DNA from: Lunularia cruciata
Lineage: Eukaryota > Streptophyta > Marchantiopsida > Lunulariales > Lunulariaceae
Reading direction: 5' to 3'
Length of the DNA: 64,000 nt
Assembly: GCA_948567375.1 (NCBI GenBank)
Contig: OX419756.1
Coordinates: forward strand, 43,972,333-44,036,332
In this document: piece by piece, positions 1 through 12,100 of the stretch
Position numbering within the stretch: the first letter of the stretch is position 1
How the letters are laid out: every line of letters starts with the position of its first letter
Translations under genes and position numbers: made by a program
The notes under the pieces: model-generated
The model's database searches: none
Told to the model about the DNA's origin: nothing
What the model saw: only the letters and a program-made list of their open reading frames with translations

Positions 1-239
1 GTTACGAAGAAACGAAGCAGTTCTTGTGTCTTCTGATCCTAGCTCATTATCATAGTTGAATATGTTTTTTCTGCATAGGTGGCCGAATCGGGAGTTTAGC
101 TTCAGGGCTGGATATTCTTGCTATGCCCTCGCTCTCAGCCATTTTATCATTTATGCAACTTTACGAAATCGAAGCATGACTGAAGAAAAGCCTGGTCCCA
201 CTTTAAGCATCTGTTTAAAAATTAGTTGCAACTGTTCAG

Positions 240-1958
240 GGAACGCGGAGAAGGAAGCCGAAGTGTTAATTCGAAGAACCTTTGATTACATCGTCCTGTC
301 ATCTATGCACCCTAACACCGGAATATCCATCGTATTTCAGGTAATCAGATACCGGCTTTCCTGGCTCACTTGTCACGATAGCATTAAGTCTAAGCCTCTA
401 AAATGATATATACTGATGAATCGTTGGTGATCCTGGTTATAACGTTCAAGACTAATAACGCATCTCGGTTGTTTCAGGTTGTGAATGACGATGGAGCAGT
501 ATCCTCCTTTCTGCCTGCTTTATTTCCAACTTGTGGAAATTTTTATGAAAAATTTACTTGCGAAAGAGAGAGGATATGTTTCATCAGGACGAGAGCAGCG
601 ACTAGACGAAGGATGTAGATGGATATAATCGATGTTGTGGTATGCTATCTTATACTAAGGCCCTGGGATCCTTGACCACTCTTCTTCTTGCCAGCTACTG
701 GCGTGCGCCATGAACGCAGCTTGCGCCGCTTTGGTTGATGCCGGAATCCCTCTCGCATGGCTTGTTGGTAAGAGCTCCTCCACAGTAACTCATATCTGAC
801 ACCCTAAAGCTATGACAGAAACTCGGTACGAAGGTTATTGCCGGTGTCTTCATATTGGCGGAGTACCCCTATCGGCCTACTCCGGCAGAATGAAGACACC
901 GGTGAATTAATTGTGTTCCCGTAGAGACTTATCATGAAGGGTCTCGCTACTTGATCTTTAGGTGAGTCATCGCAAGGCACGGGTGTTTGTTCTATGAAAA
1001 TGCTGTCCCTTCCTGCCTGTAATTTTTTATCATCTTTGAACTGATGGGCTGAACTCGTCAGAGTGTCTATGATAATTCATTCTATGTTCAGTGGTTTACT
1101 CAAGTATACGAGCAGGAGAGACTGTTATGTAATGTTCAAGTTATTGAGATATTTAGGACAGAGTCCAAGGTATGACAACATATATCCCACTTGAATCGGA
1201 GTCTTACAGAAACATAAGAATGGGATCATTGTTTGAGCTTCTTAAGTAAGTCCTTGGTAAGCTGATAGTTAACAGAAGTTCTGTTGAGTGTCGTTACAGC
1301 TTTCCCAGGAAAACAGACGTTAAGGATCATGTCAGAGCCAACAGTCTCAATTCGAAGCAGGATTCTGTCTCTATTAAACCAGTTCGAAGTCCACGGTGGC
1401 TGGATTGCCTGCTCCTGTAGCTAGCGAGCCTGCAGAACATGGGATCATAACATGTTTGACACGACGAGCAATGTATGGTAAGGCAACCACTCCTTTCTCT
1501 TTTCTTCAGTCTTTGACAGAATGTAATTCATTTGCATGTACGAATCTGACCTGGCTGTCTCCATCCTGTTTCGTTTCCATTGTAAAGTTGTGATTGATCT
1601 ATTGCTTGCCCGCTTTGTATACTTTGATTTGACATATCGAATGCTCACCGAGTTTCAATCATGAAACCTGCTTTCTCTCGTAGCTCAGACGAACATTTCT
1701 TTCGCTGTTCTCTCCGTATATCTATATTTTGTTGCCATCTCTGGAGAGCTTCGGATCATAAATATGGAAACAGTCACGATGGAACTATCACAGTAAAACG
1801 ATGGAAAGCACGACTTGAGCTTTCACCGAGCTCAAAGAACTGCCGTGGATACATGGTGTTATGATTTGATGACGACAAATTCTTTGTTCGCAGTTGATGA
1901 GTATGACATGCCTAGAAAGAGGGTGAGCAGCAAGCGACAAGATCGCCAATTTTTCTAG
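240..1958 (+). CDS. RRP46: RRP46-like exosome subunit (RNase PH fold), 5' end outside window
   Basis: This is the 3' part of a spliced gene that resembles plant RRP46 (EXOSC5), a ring subunit of the RNA exosome that processes and degrades RNA 3' to 5'. Five exons are supported: 240-340 (NAEKEAEVLIRRTF and HPNTGISIVFQ), 478-498 (VVNDDGA), 695-767 (LLACAMNAACAALVDAGIP), 1383-1477 (ASEPAEHGIITCLT) and 1894-1958 (VDEY, then a short tail and a TAG stop). Each exon has AG before it, and the first four have GT after it. Exon 1 to 2 and 2 to 3 join in phase 0. The N-NAACAALVDAGIP and PVEHGIIT-like blocks are the strongest family marks. I could not find an exon for the roughly 25 residues expected between 767 and 1383, and the C-terminus is unlike the usual one. 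The gene may therefore have diverged exons, or be a pseudogene. A donor-like GGGTGAGC at 1921-1928 could shorten the last exon. The identification comes from remembered family motifs. Confidence 0.7.
814..915 (+). repeat. Repeat family copy with strong hairpin, in RRP46-like intron
   Basis: The sequence opens with GACAGAAACTCGGTACGA, the start shared by a family of dispersed repeats in this window (see 18068-18280). It contains a perfect 13-base inverted repeat, CCGGTGTCTTCAT at 841-853 against ATGAAGACACCGG at 891-903. An inner GGAGTA/TACTCC stem lies inside it. It lies in the intron after the exon at 695-767. Confidence 0.6.
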
Positions 1959-3477
1959 AACTAGTCTAGAGCATTGTCAGGTAAGACTGCCTGCATTCTT
2001 TTGTCCCTGGTTATGTGATCATAGACTAGCTTACCTTGTGTGTTTTATGCCTGACAACATTAGGATCATTGTTAGCTTACCTTGTGTGTCAGGATTGTTA
2101 GCTTACCTGGTTCGTTTTGCCTGAAGTACGTAGGTTGTGTTTTTGCATTTGAGTTGCATGTTGACCTATATCAATTTCAAGGCTCCAGGTTTGCTGGTCT
2201 GGTATTATCAGTCTCATGAAAGGAGTTTTGATGCATGCTGCAGCGTGGGTATGAGATGCTGAATGCGTGAAACTTTTTTAACCACTGCGACCTTAATCAG
2301 CCATTTCGAGACGTCGGACTTGGACGTAAGGTAGAAAGTAAACGGGCTGGAACATAGTACAGCTTACAATTTTGACAAATACTTGGACATCTTCTTCCGA
2401 ACAAACAGAATAGTCACACTGAATCAATCATTTGTTAGTCTTAGCCCATGGATCGTGCGTAGGGTAACCACATCGAATCATCAGAATAGTCGGGTGCAAG
2501 CTGATCTATCCGTAAAAGTTGTATTCAAAGATATGGGCTCCTTGCCTTTGTTCCGATGAGTTAAACTCCGATAATCTCGCTATTGTTGCCTAGGAGTGGA
2601 ATCCGGTGGCAACTCGTAAGTTTAGAGCTCTCGGTGAGGTTTCCTCAGCTATTGATGGAGAACATCTGTGAGCTTTAAGCACCACGGATAATGTCCACCT
2701 AGCTGTTGTCCCTTCTATGAAGTAATGCTGTCAGTTAATTGTTGACACCAAACATGGCCAGATACTGCAGGTGTTAGTGTCTCATAGTAGTTTTACTGAC
2801 CAAGTCTGTTACGGTTCTCTTCAGTTTTTCGCTCAAAGTTGGACTGATTAGGTTGCCAGGTTCATCCCTCTTGTGCCCATGGAGGACGGTTTCTGCTTGC
2901 TACAGCAAGTGGTTCGTGGTTACAAGCTGCTGTAGTATCCAGGTCTTTCTACGTCCAGGCATGAGCTGTAACCACGAGTTTTGAGCGAAGTCAATGTCAC
3001 ACCTCGATAGCTTATGCCAGATGCTTCTCTCACGTCCTATTAGATTGTTCTTTTAGCTACACCGGTGAGCTACTTTCTGTGTTAATTTGTTGTTTCCCAA
3101 GGAGGTGTGGAACAAGTACTGGATGCTGTGCTAGGCGAGCATCTGTTGTTGATGGTTCCTGGACTACTGTTGGCAATAACCATCCAGACCATACTCGACA
3201 AGGCTTCTCAGTGAACCTTATAGCAACATCATGCTTTTCGTTTATACATTCCTCTTCTGCATTATGCTTCCTGCATATTTCCACAACTTTGGACTTCACT
3301 CCTTTGGCCCCTACATTCTTACTTTTTTCGGCTGGTCTTTCCATGTATTATGCATCATCAAGGCACCTCAATCGCTTGTGATAGTCCTTACTTGTGCTGA
3401 GCCTCCTTAAACTTTAAATGCTATGTAATTCCTCACATATCCTAAAGATACTTGCCTTGGCACTCGTGAGATTTCGA

Positions 3478-3640
3478 GCAGAAACGCGATACGAGGAGTA
3501 CTTACACTTGCTCAGCTACTTCGGCACTGCGCGAGGCACTGATGAAGTCGTATATGCTGTCGTGGAGGTTTACTATGACTACCTTCTGCTTCCCTTATTT
3601 GTTTAGCGTTCCAGGACTCAAGTGTCCATAGCGCTTGTTG
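3478..3640 (+). repeat. Dispersed repeat family copy
   Basis: This copy follows the family order: a CAGAAAC start, GAGTACTTACACTTGCTCAG, a TTCGGCACTG block, TGATGAAGTCGT, TTTACTATGACTACC, and then a GGACTCA module near 3612. It matches the copy in the GT14 intron at 18068-18280 block by block and in the same orientation. No coding capacity was recognised. Confidence 0.6.
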
Positions 3641-4735
3641 CGAAATACTACATATCCTGTCCTCTTTCGCTTCGCTCTCGTTACACTGTTACACTTCGAT
3701 ATGTCTCTGCAGAAGCACCATCCACTAAGCTCCCGCATTGTTCCACTCCTCCCTTCCCCAGCTAATTCCCTCCCTATTATTTTTCCCTCGCTATTTGCCT
3801 GCTTCATGGTTCATTCCCGACTTTCGACCTCCAGTGTCTCCAGTGTTGCTACCCGACTCCAGCCTACAGTTTAACTTTCTTCGTTCATGCACTGCTTACT
3901 GGTGGTCAATTACTCTATGTTTTATATTTCTCGAATTCGTTTGAATAGCTGTTATCGTTTCAAGTTGTTTACTAGTCCTTTAGATATTTGTTGTTCTCGA
4001 ATTGTCGCAATTATGCCTTTGCTTCAGGTTAACATTCGATGCATTCCACTTTATGAATTTATCTCTATTTTAGCATTGTGCATAAAGTGCAGCTTGGTTA
4101 CCGATCATATGCATTTTATGAGTTCTGGATTATTAACGTTCCTTCATTAACGTTCCATTAACGCTACTGGTCTCATCTACCTATATCCTAAACCCCTTAA
4201 CTGTACGCAATACATCTCTCCTCGGTATCTACGAGCACGATGTGTCCAGCATCCTAAAATTCAAACGTCTACGAGAACATGGAAGTATTCTTCTGAGGAA
4301 TCGCGATGTGTAATAGAACTTTGTCCAGACCGCGAACCCAGTCGTCGCCAGAATTGCGGTGTGATTAGTTGTTGGAGATACTCTACGTGACAATGCCCAC
4401 CACATCATCTTTCCCTCGTACAGGATGCAAGTCAGCTTGGCAGTTTCATATTCATCATCACGTCGTTAACGTAACATCGTCAATTCGTAACGTAACTTGC
4501 ACAAGTAAAATATATCAGGGTCGAAGAACCTTGTGCTTCGACCAAGAGTAAGGATTTGGAGCGAACGAACAAGCCGAAATTACTCCCTAGGTGAGCATCA
4601 CACTAGTTGATGTTTGTTTGGGTTACGTCTCTAACTTGTAAACTAAAAGATTTTCATAACTCAGATATCTATTGCGCGTCTCACTTGAAATATCTGAGGT
4701 GCAACAGGATAGATATCTCGTAGCGATACTAGTGT

Positions 4736-4822
4736 AGCTTAGCCCCATGTTGCGTCTCATGTTTTATCCTTGTACGGCTCGATTGGGATCTTCCCCTCCT
4801 TGTTATACTACGCAGTCGCCTT
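4736..4822 (+). repeat. Solo 3' tail of the non-LTR retrotransposon family
   Basis: The order of blocks matches the 3' UTR of the copy ending at about 37223: GCTTAGCCCCATGTT, then CCTTGTACGGCT, a hairpin-like GGGATCTTCCC, and ACGCAGTCGCCTTTT. No reverse transcriptase sequence lies upstream, so this is either an extremely 5'-truncated insertion or a small element using the same tail. It is more diverged than the tails of the two long copies. Confidence 0.7.
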
Positions 4823-5361
4823 TTCCGAGCCGGGATCCTTTGCTTTCCAGGGTTGAAGAACCCAGAGCACGTATATAATACACCAAAAGTTTCTCTGCAA
4901 CTGCGCGAATGTTGAGGGAATAGCCGAAACCTGCAGGTGGCGACGATGATGATTGGCACGCGCAGAAACCCAGTGCATCAGTACCCCCAAATGTCTTCAG
5001 ATTAAGTGCACGTCCCGCATGTGGGAGAACCCAGTTTAGAGGTAGATAGCTAGGAAAACTAGGTTGGACGGATGGACGCTGTAGCGTTGAACCGCCTATC
5101 CATTGAGGTTGACGGATCTTCTCTACTCTCCTTAAAAGCAGAGCCCCAGTGCTCACTTTTGTAAACCCAACCAATATGTTCTGATATTAGAACTTTAGAC
5201 TCGATTTGGTCGAGAAGCCTCCTTATACACACATGTGATGGCAAGCTCATCCTCGATGGTCGTGGCCACCTTGAGTGTTCGAAGATTTTCAGCACTCGAG
5301 GGCGATCTCGAGGGCGATATCAGGTCTTCCTTGAAGGATATACGGAGCAAAGTCTTTCATG

Positions 5362-8300
5362 AGATAAAGGCGACCGCGTAGGAAAAATGAAGGATGGGAA
5401 GACCCCATCAAGCCGTACAAGGGAGAGACAAAAAAGGTAACATGGGGCTAAGCCCCAACAGAGTCTGTATGAGAAATCTGCCCTACCGCACCTAAGATAT
5501 CCGAGCTATGCAAGTCGTCCGGTCTACACACAACTGGAGCATCCAAAGAAACATCACCTAATGTGATTACTCTCCTATGGATTGCACCAGCCACTGCCTT
5601 CTGTAGAGCAATGGACACACGCTGTCTAAAGTAAACTACAAAGTATGAGAGTGAGAGTGGTACCCCTTGACGCCAAACATGATAAGCTCTCGCGCACTCC
5701 TTGACAAATGTGTCAAATGCCGTGTCCATCGCTCCATATAACTCCAAGGCTAGAGGAACAAAGAGGTGACCTCGCTGCATGCCCCTATACTTGGAGATCT
5801 TGCGACCTGCTGCTGCACTCGCCGCCCATCCAGGGGGATGGGTAATCACTCCCTCCGAAACTGTAGTCCGCATAGGGTCCGTGACCACGACATCCGCTAC
5901 TGTCACCGGATCATCTCGGACCAAGTATAAGTCTGCCCTGACACATGTCGTCTGCAACGCATACGAACGCTCCCTCCAAGCTAAGTATCCACTCTCTCGT
6001 GCCATAGCAAACACTATGTCTCTAATGGCACCATGTGTAACTATCCTTTGTCCTCCAAAAGGACACCGTGTCATGTGGACCGCCGCTGCATCTAGTGTGG
6101 AACCACACTCACAAGTGAGTAGTGAAGATGCAGATGGGTGGACCAAACCTAGGCGAAACCTCATCGCTGTAGAGAAAGTAGCCGGTGCGAGTCGGAAAGC
6201 CCTAATGCATGGTTGAGCTAGGATCCACGAGCCTGTACCCTTGCCGGAGCAAGAGCGTAGACGTGCTCTAGTAGCCTGAGGAATGGACGAGTCAACTAAG
6301 AGAGAATGTAGCGTATGCTCACACTGTCGCTCCATCAAGTAAGACTGTAGACCTCTAGTCCAATCTGACGATAGTGAAGCAAACGATGGAACACCCTCTC
6401 GTGCTCGTGGGGATAGATTATCTCTCGTCTACCGCAATAACACCTGGAGAGAAAAGGGTCCTCCCTCCACCTCTGTCACATAAGTCTCCAAAACCGGCCT
6501 ATCAGCAACCACAAAACGAGAGGCAAGTAGGGGTGCCAAGAGAGCCCAACTACCCAAAAACGCTATAGGTGCCATCTCCTCCATAGAAAGCAAGCCAACC
6601 CCACCACATGAGATTGGTAGAGCCGTCTGTCTATGTGCCAAATCCCCTATCACACACTCAAAAGTCCCTAGTCCAATAATATCACCAAAGACTCCCATAA
6701 TCCTCCTATCAAATGCTCTCAGACGTGATAGGAAGGACGGTGAGGGGGGAACTGTACTGATGAGGTAGGATGGTTGACGAGCAATACTGGAAGAGAGTAT
6801 ACCAAATGCCACCTACGGATCTCCTAGTAATGGAAGGTCATCCACATGGAGAACATCCTCTGCAAGGGTAGCGTCCAAGAAGCGTGTGACGAAATCCTCC
6901 GATCCTATTGGCACTCCAAGAACATGAAGTCCATCTGTGGATGTGATACACCCCTCTGGAAGCTCAAGGTGGGGAGGGATACCTAAAGGGGACCATGCCC
7001 TACACTTTGACACCTTGACTCTCAAGCCTACTAGATGTAGCTCAGTAGTCAAGTAGTCAAAGGCATGCCTAATCTGATCTACAGGGCCTACGATGTGTGT
7101 ATCATCTGCCAAGGAGGGAAATACACAACCTGGCATGGCCAAAGTAGTAGATAGGAGAGCTCTAAAGTGAGCCATGGCAAATAAGGGCCCGCCAAAGGAT
7201 CTCCCTGTCGTGTACCAACAGCAGACTCCAAGACGGTGACTCCCTCCTGTGAACTACCATGCTGGTAGTAAAGGGAAACAGGAGAGCCATAAAAAGATCG
7301 CACAAAAGGAATGAGACTCGCCAAGGATCCACCAGCCTCCCTAAGCTCTCTAAAGATGGATGCACGTGAGACGCTATTAAAAGCGTTCTCAACATCCACC
7401 TATAGGACGACCCACCTCGGATGGATATCTAGGAGTGCTCTAATGCCTAGAGATATAGCCTCACATCCTCCAGGTGTAGCTACTCCAAACTGATGTGGAC
7501 TAAGGTGCTGTCAAAAGTGAGAACGATGTTGAAGGACAATGGTATGATTGACCAAACGCAAAAAGATCTCTCCAATAGCAATCGGTCTAATGCCTCCCGT
7601 GTCCTTCTCAATCGCAAGAAGTCGACTAGCACCTAAGACCTGACTAACAGACATAGGAATGTCTCCTCTCGCTACTGTTGCAGCCACCTGAAACAACTCG
7701 GTAAAACCACTAGAAGGATCATCTGCCTGGAAGCAATCTCTAAGGTGCTCATAAACCATCCCTAACAAGCCTCTTGAGGAAAGGCGAGGGGCAGTGCACA
7801 ATGCTTGTGCAAATAGCAACCTATCAAGACATAAAGGCTGCTCATGCTGATAATCTAAGACCTCTAGTGGTAGTCCCTCTACTGCTATAGGATGCAATGA
7901 GCGTAGGGAAGAGATGGTCTCATCAGTAGGACTCGCTATAGACAAAGGGTGTAGCGCTCGTGCTACTCTACTAAACTCTCCCGCCTGACCCAATGTCCTA
8001 CATCGTCATAATCGAGTGGAATCTATGGTATCCTGTGTTGATGCCTGTCCCCTAAATCATGTAACTCTAATAGACTCCTCCTGAAGCGCTGCCCAATCCC
8101 CAGATCGGAATCGACGAAATCTAGCCGCCACCTCTCTATGCCCCGCGTGTCCCCCTCTAGCATAACGAAGACACCATCGAGGGAGTAGGAGGAATAGGAA
8201 CCACGCTAACTCGTCCAAGGGATCACGTGCCAAACAATCCAGTGGTAGGCGAAAAGCCTGTCTAGCCTCATCATGGAGTGTGCGGGGTAGCCTATGGAAT

Positions 8301-9131
8301 AGACATGGACATGGAAAACTAGTCTCAAATAACCCCAAAATGCAACATGCATGAGAAGCTAACCACTCCCACGACTCGATCAGTATCCCTAGAACGATCA
8401 ACGAAGGTATAGAAGAAGCGTGCGTAATCCCGAGTGTCACTGCAGTCGATGTGGTCGCTCGTCTCACGTGAGCATCCCAAGTGGTCCAATCATAGTCTTT
8501 CTGCATCCTTCCCACATGGGTCTTTACCCCTTGCGAGGTAAAGCGTCGGTGACACACCGGGCATGGTGTATCCCGACCCGCTCTAGGCGACCCCACATGG
8601 GAAGGTGTAGCCATGGCTAGCACAAGAATAGTGATAGTAACACATGATACTCCTCTCCATATCTTCCCATATTTGCAAAACCACAACCCCTCACATCCCA
8701 ACTCACATAAGAAACAATCTCTCCAAACCCTAAAATCTATAAACTCTCATAACTTTCAATTTCAATCTCCAAAATTTTCAAATTAAATTCACATGGAACT
8801 TAATCATGAAAACCAAGAGATTAGAAATGAAAATTCCCAACCCATCACTCTCAATGTATAATGACAACTCTCAACCCTAAAAAAAACTAAAAATCTTTGT
8901 AACTTTCTACTCCATTCTCCATAGTTTTCAATCTAGGTACCAATGGAACCGAAATAGAAAAACGAAGAGAATTGACTACTCACTCGATTGCTACATGCTA
9001 GAGAACACTCAGAAATTATCAAAATTATCTCACGTCTCTCCCTCTCCTCTCCCGCCGCTTCCCGCGCCTCGCCCATCGAGAGAGACTATCATGTAGGAAT
9101 CTGTATTTACTATGATGAAGAAGTCATGTAG
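5362..9131 (-). mobile_element. Non-LTR retrotransposon, RLE type, copy 1 (nearly full length, inactive)
   Basis: The element runs right to left. It has a GC-rich leader near 9080, a coding region from about 8614 to 5448, and a 3' UTR ending in the conserved tail (5362-5455) with the GATGGG-GTCTT-CCCATC type hairpin. A 12-base direct repeat, AAGTCTTTCATG, flanks it at 5350-5361 and 9132-9143 and is a likely target-site duplication from target-primed reverse transcription. Just inside the 5' boundary, 29 bases starting CATGTAGGAATC (9090-9118) repeat flanking sequence at 9140-9168, which complicates the exact 5' end. A second copy, 5'-truncated and inverted, lies at 34332-37223. The two are near-identical by eye over long stretches. 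Confidence 0.8.
5448..8614 (-). pseudogene. Reverse transcriptase/endonuclease polyprotein of copy 1, broken by stops and a frameshift
   Basis: Translation shows, in order: a zinc-finger-like CPVCHRRFTSQGVKTH near the N-terminus (about 8545-8590); RT motifs including GGIRPIAIGE, VDVENAFNSVSR, TRQGDPLAGP and SLADDTHIVG (about 7570-7080, the catalytic LADD in place of YADD); a CECG-x9-H-x3-C knuckle; and ADLYLVRDD followed by VVVTDP, which fits a restriction-like endonuclease (about 6100-5860). Such proteins nick the target and copy the element RNA in place. The frame is broken by TGA at 8057, TGA at 8006, TGA at 7511, TAG at 7400, TAG at 6813 and TAG at 6429 (lowest plus-strand base). A one-base loss near 7190, in the GGGGGGG tract of the QGDP motif, shifts the frame. 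The start at 8614 (MATPSHVGSP) is the last methionine before the finger; upstream in-frame codons reach 8701. Confidence 0.85.
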
Positions 9132-9143
9132 AAGTCTTTCATG

Positions 9144-12100
9144 TAGGAATCTGTATTTACTATGATGAGTTTTATTGACGTGGAAAGCTCATGGACCTGA
9201 CTTAAGTTCAGCAAAGCTTCATAGTTGTGTCCAACTCAGAGAACCTGTTGTATAGAGACGATTGAACAAGTGTTCTTCTTTCAATTGAAGGGGAAATTTA
9301 CTTCTTGTTCCAAAACAAAGAATGTAGTAGCTTGTATGGCTGAGATGCATAGGTAGGAATTCCATGGTTCGGAGAAAGCTATTCTTTCACTCATGACCCA
9401 AATAAGAGTAGGTTTCTCATACGTTAGATCCATAGATTCTTTCTAGATGGGGTGAAACATTTCCCCGCAACAGATCTCTGTAAAGCCTGAAACCTCTCTA
9501 GCGCTCTTTACTCCAGAAGTTGGCAATTATGACTACTTTCTGTCTTCGATCCAGCACGAGTAAAGTAATAGTAGGGACTTCGCAAGAGGATGCAGTTCTC
9601 AAGTCCAGACTTGGCCTGAGAAGGATCCAAACTGCCTTGCACTAAACTGATTGTACTTCCGTATTAGCAAACTATTGATCATGTCATATGCACTAACCTG
9701 ATAAACGAATGTTCCTGTTTTGTCACGTTCTAGCTTAAGGTTGCTTTAGCTTTGTTCGTATGGGTGATGAAATGTCTATTCTTTAAAGCACCTTAAAAAC
9801 TAACACCACGGATCATTCTAATTTGATTCCGTATCGTGTTCCTTCTCGATTCGGTGTTTGCTTTCTTAATTTCGTAAACATAAGTTTTTCAGGCATAGCT
9901 AGCTTTAGAAATCCCTTTTAGCCTTAAAGAAGTTAGAACTATTCTGGAGTCTCCAACTCAAATGTTTCGGACTTTTGATGAAAAGGATGTGTACCGTTAG
10001 GACATAAGGACATAAAGATCACCTTCATTTGATCATAGGGGAAAGACAAAAGAGCTTCACATTCATGTAATAAAGCGATATATGATTGTTGATGTATTCT
10101 TTTGCCAATCTCGGTTGGTGAGAAGAAGAACATGCTTTAACATATGTCGATCGATATGTACATGGATAGGTCGAAAATCAGAATGAAAATTAAGCCAAAA
10201 AGGGTGACATTATAGGACATGGAAGAGATCTTCGCTCGAAGGAGCTACAGTCCCCTCTCGTTGGGTCCTCACTATTAGTCTCTCCTAGGCAAATATTCCT
10301 TTGTGTAATTAAATTAAATAACTAAACTATAAGTCTTATCATATGAATATAGATTTATCCATAAATATAACAATATGATCACAGATCTAGACCTCGAATT
10401 GCTTGGTGTAACCTCGTCTAGACTTACTATACTTAAAGTGCACTGATGACATGATTTTTGGATAAACCTCCATTACCGGTTATGGAAATTAGTTAATGGT
10501 GTAATTTGAAAATTGAGCACATCTCCTCATCCATTTGCTGAACATTGCACATAAGTCGCATCTGAGGAGAAGGTACTAGTAATATTCGATTCGCTTGAGA
10601 ATCCTCATTGTTTAGAAAGGTAGATCGCTTGTTTGACAAAGTGATGAGCCAGATGTGGATGTATCCCCTTCACGTAATTAAAGAAGATGATTTCTTTAGC
10701 GTTAATTTCTGTTAATTAAGGACGATGATTTCATTAGCGTTGACAGGCTGGTTGCCCCTTGAGAAGGGAAGCCTCTACTACTCCTGCTACTGACTGTAAC
10801 AGCATTAGCACTTCCAGAAGTCATGGCACGAATGAAGCGTCTTTGTGTAAAATCTCGAGAGGACGAGAAGAGTGACATTTGCGGGAAGAGTTGGTCAACC
10901 CCTGAACATCACAAGGATCGTGGAGTGGGGAGGAGGGAATGCTTTCTTTAGGAAAATCGGGGAACGGAGAATCCATGAAACGAGAGCCAAGCAGTGCAAT
11001 GTCCATGCAGTTGCGCGGGCGGGCCGCTGCGCTGCAGAAGCGTGTGCAAGATGCCATAAAGCTCTGTAACGTAATGTGGTTTACCTTTGAACAAGAACAA
11101 CTACAGTTCGGCTCTTCTCGTCTGGCGGTGTCACGTTGCGATGTGAGATTGTTGTCTCGATTTCCTCTCTCCCTTCATTTCCTTTGCCGAAGTGAGAAGA
11201 GATGGAGTTGTGCTTGTCACTAGGTAAGGTTAGCTTTGGAATGGAATGAGTGTCACTTTTAATTAATTTGTCTATGCACTCTTGATATGGGGCAATCGGA
11301 ATTTACGAGACCACATGAAGTGTACTTGCTCATACAGTAGTTCGTGAGAGAGAAAGACGCATAGGCGTTTAAGTTTAGTTTGAAGCATGCTCCGGATTCT
11401 GCTGAAACTGTATGGAACTGTATCATATTCTTCCAGTAAATAACAGAATCGTGGAAACCTTGTGAAAGAAGAAGGGAATACTTTACCGAGATGTTGGACT
11501 CTGAACAAGGGAGATGAAGAAGATAGGATGTGACGACCTATCTTCACGATCGGCTGAATATAGTCCTCATGATGGAGCACGGTCTTCTAAGTGGGAGCAT
11601 GGTCCTCTGTTCTGCCACCCCGACTACAACAGTATGCCTTTACCGTCCGGGAACTCGGCGGCTGCTCCAGCCGACTGTGCATAGCCCTTAACTATGCGAC
11701 GGTTGCTCCGTTTTTTGAATATCTGGACGGAGAGAATCTTATCGACCTGCTCCTCTGAAATAATTTGACTGATTGAAAATGACCCAGACCCAGCGTGGAC
11801 TCTAGCCGTCAGCGTTTGATAATGATGTAGGAAAGATGAAGAATATGGAACGAATGCAACCGTAGATCAGCTGGGAAGATACGACCAAGGATATCATGGT
11901 ACCTCGGGTGATTGCCTGTATTTATTTGCCGACCCAGTTCTCGCCGAATCTGGATAACCAAAATATCATGAGCAAGCCAAAGATCCAACTAAATAAATTG
12001 TACGCTCCTTGCGTTAGTGCTTGAACGAAGCCTGCACTTCGGCCTTTTGCTTCCGTTACTTCAGCACATTGAAGAAGAGATGTTGGACTGATCACCTCAA

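Larger units (their letters stand above)
1959..5349. other. Non-coding stretch between RRP46-like gene and non-LTR element
   Basis: No exon with recognisable protein similarity was found here. The AG/GTAAG at 1979-1984 could be a donor in the 3' UTR of the upstream gene. A copy of the dispersed repeat family lies near 3478-3640, and a solo retrotransposon 3' tail at about 4736-4822. The remaining short open frames (for example 4803-5174 minus) look like chance frames, with no family motif and overlapping frames on the same strand. Confidence 0.5.

Noticed and set aside
5779-6216. 145-codon open frame on the plus strand
   Set aside because: It lies opposite the endonuclease part of retrotransposon copy 1, which has clear motifs. 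It is a shadow frame, mirrored opposite copy 2.
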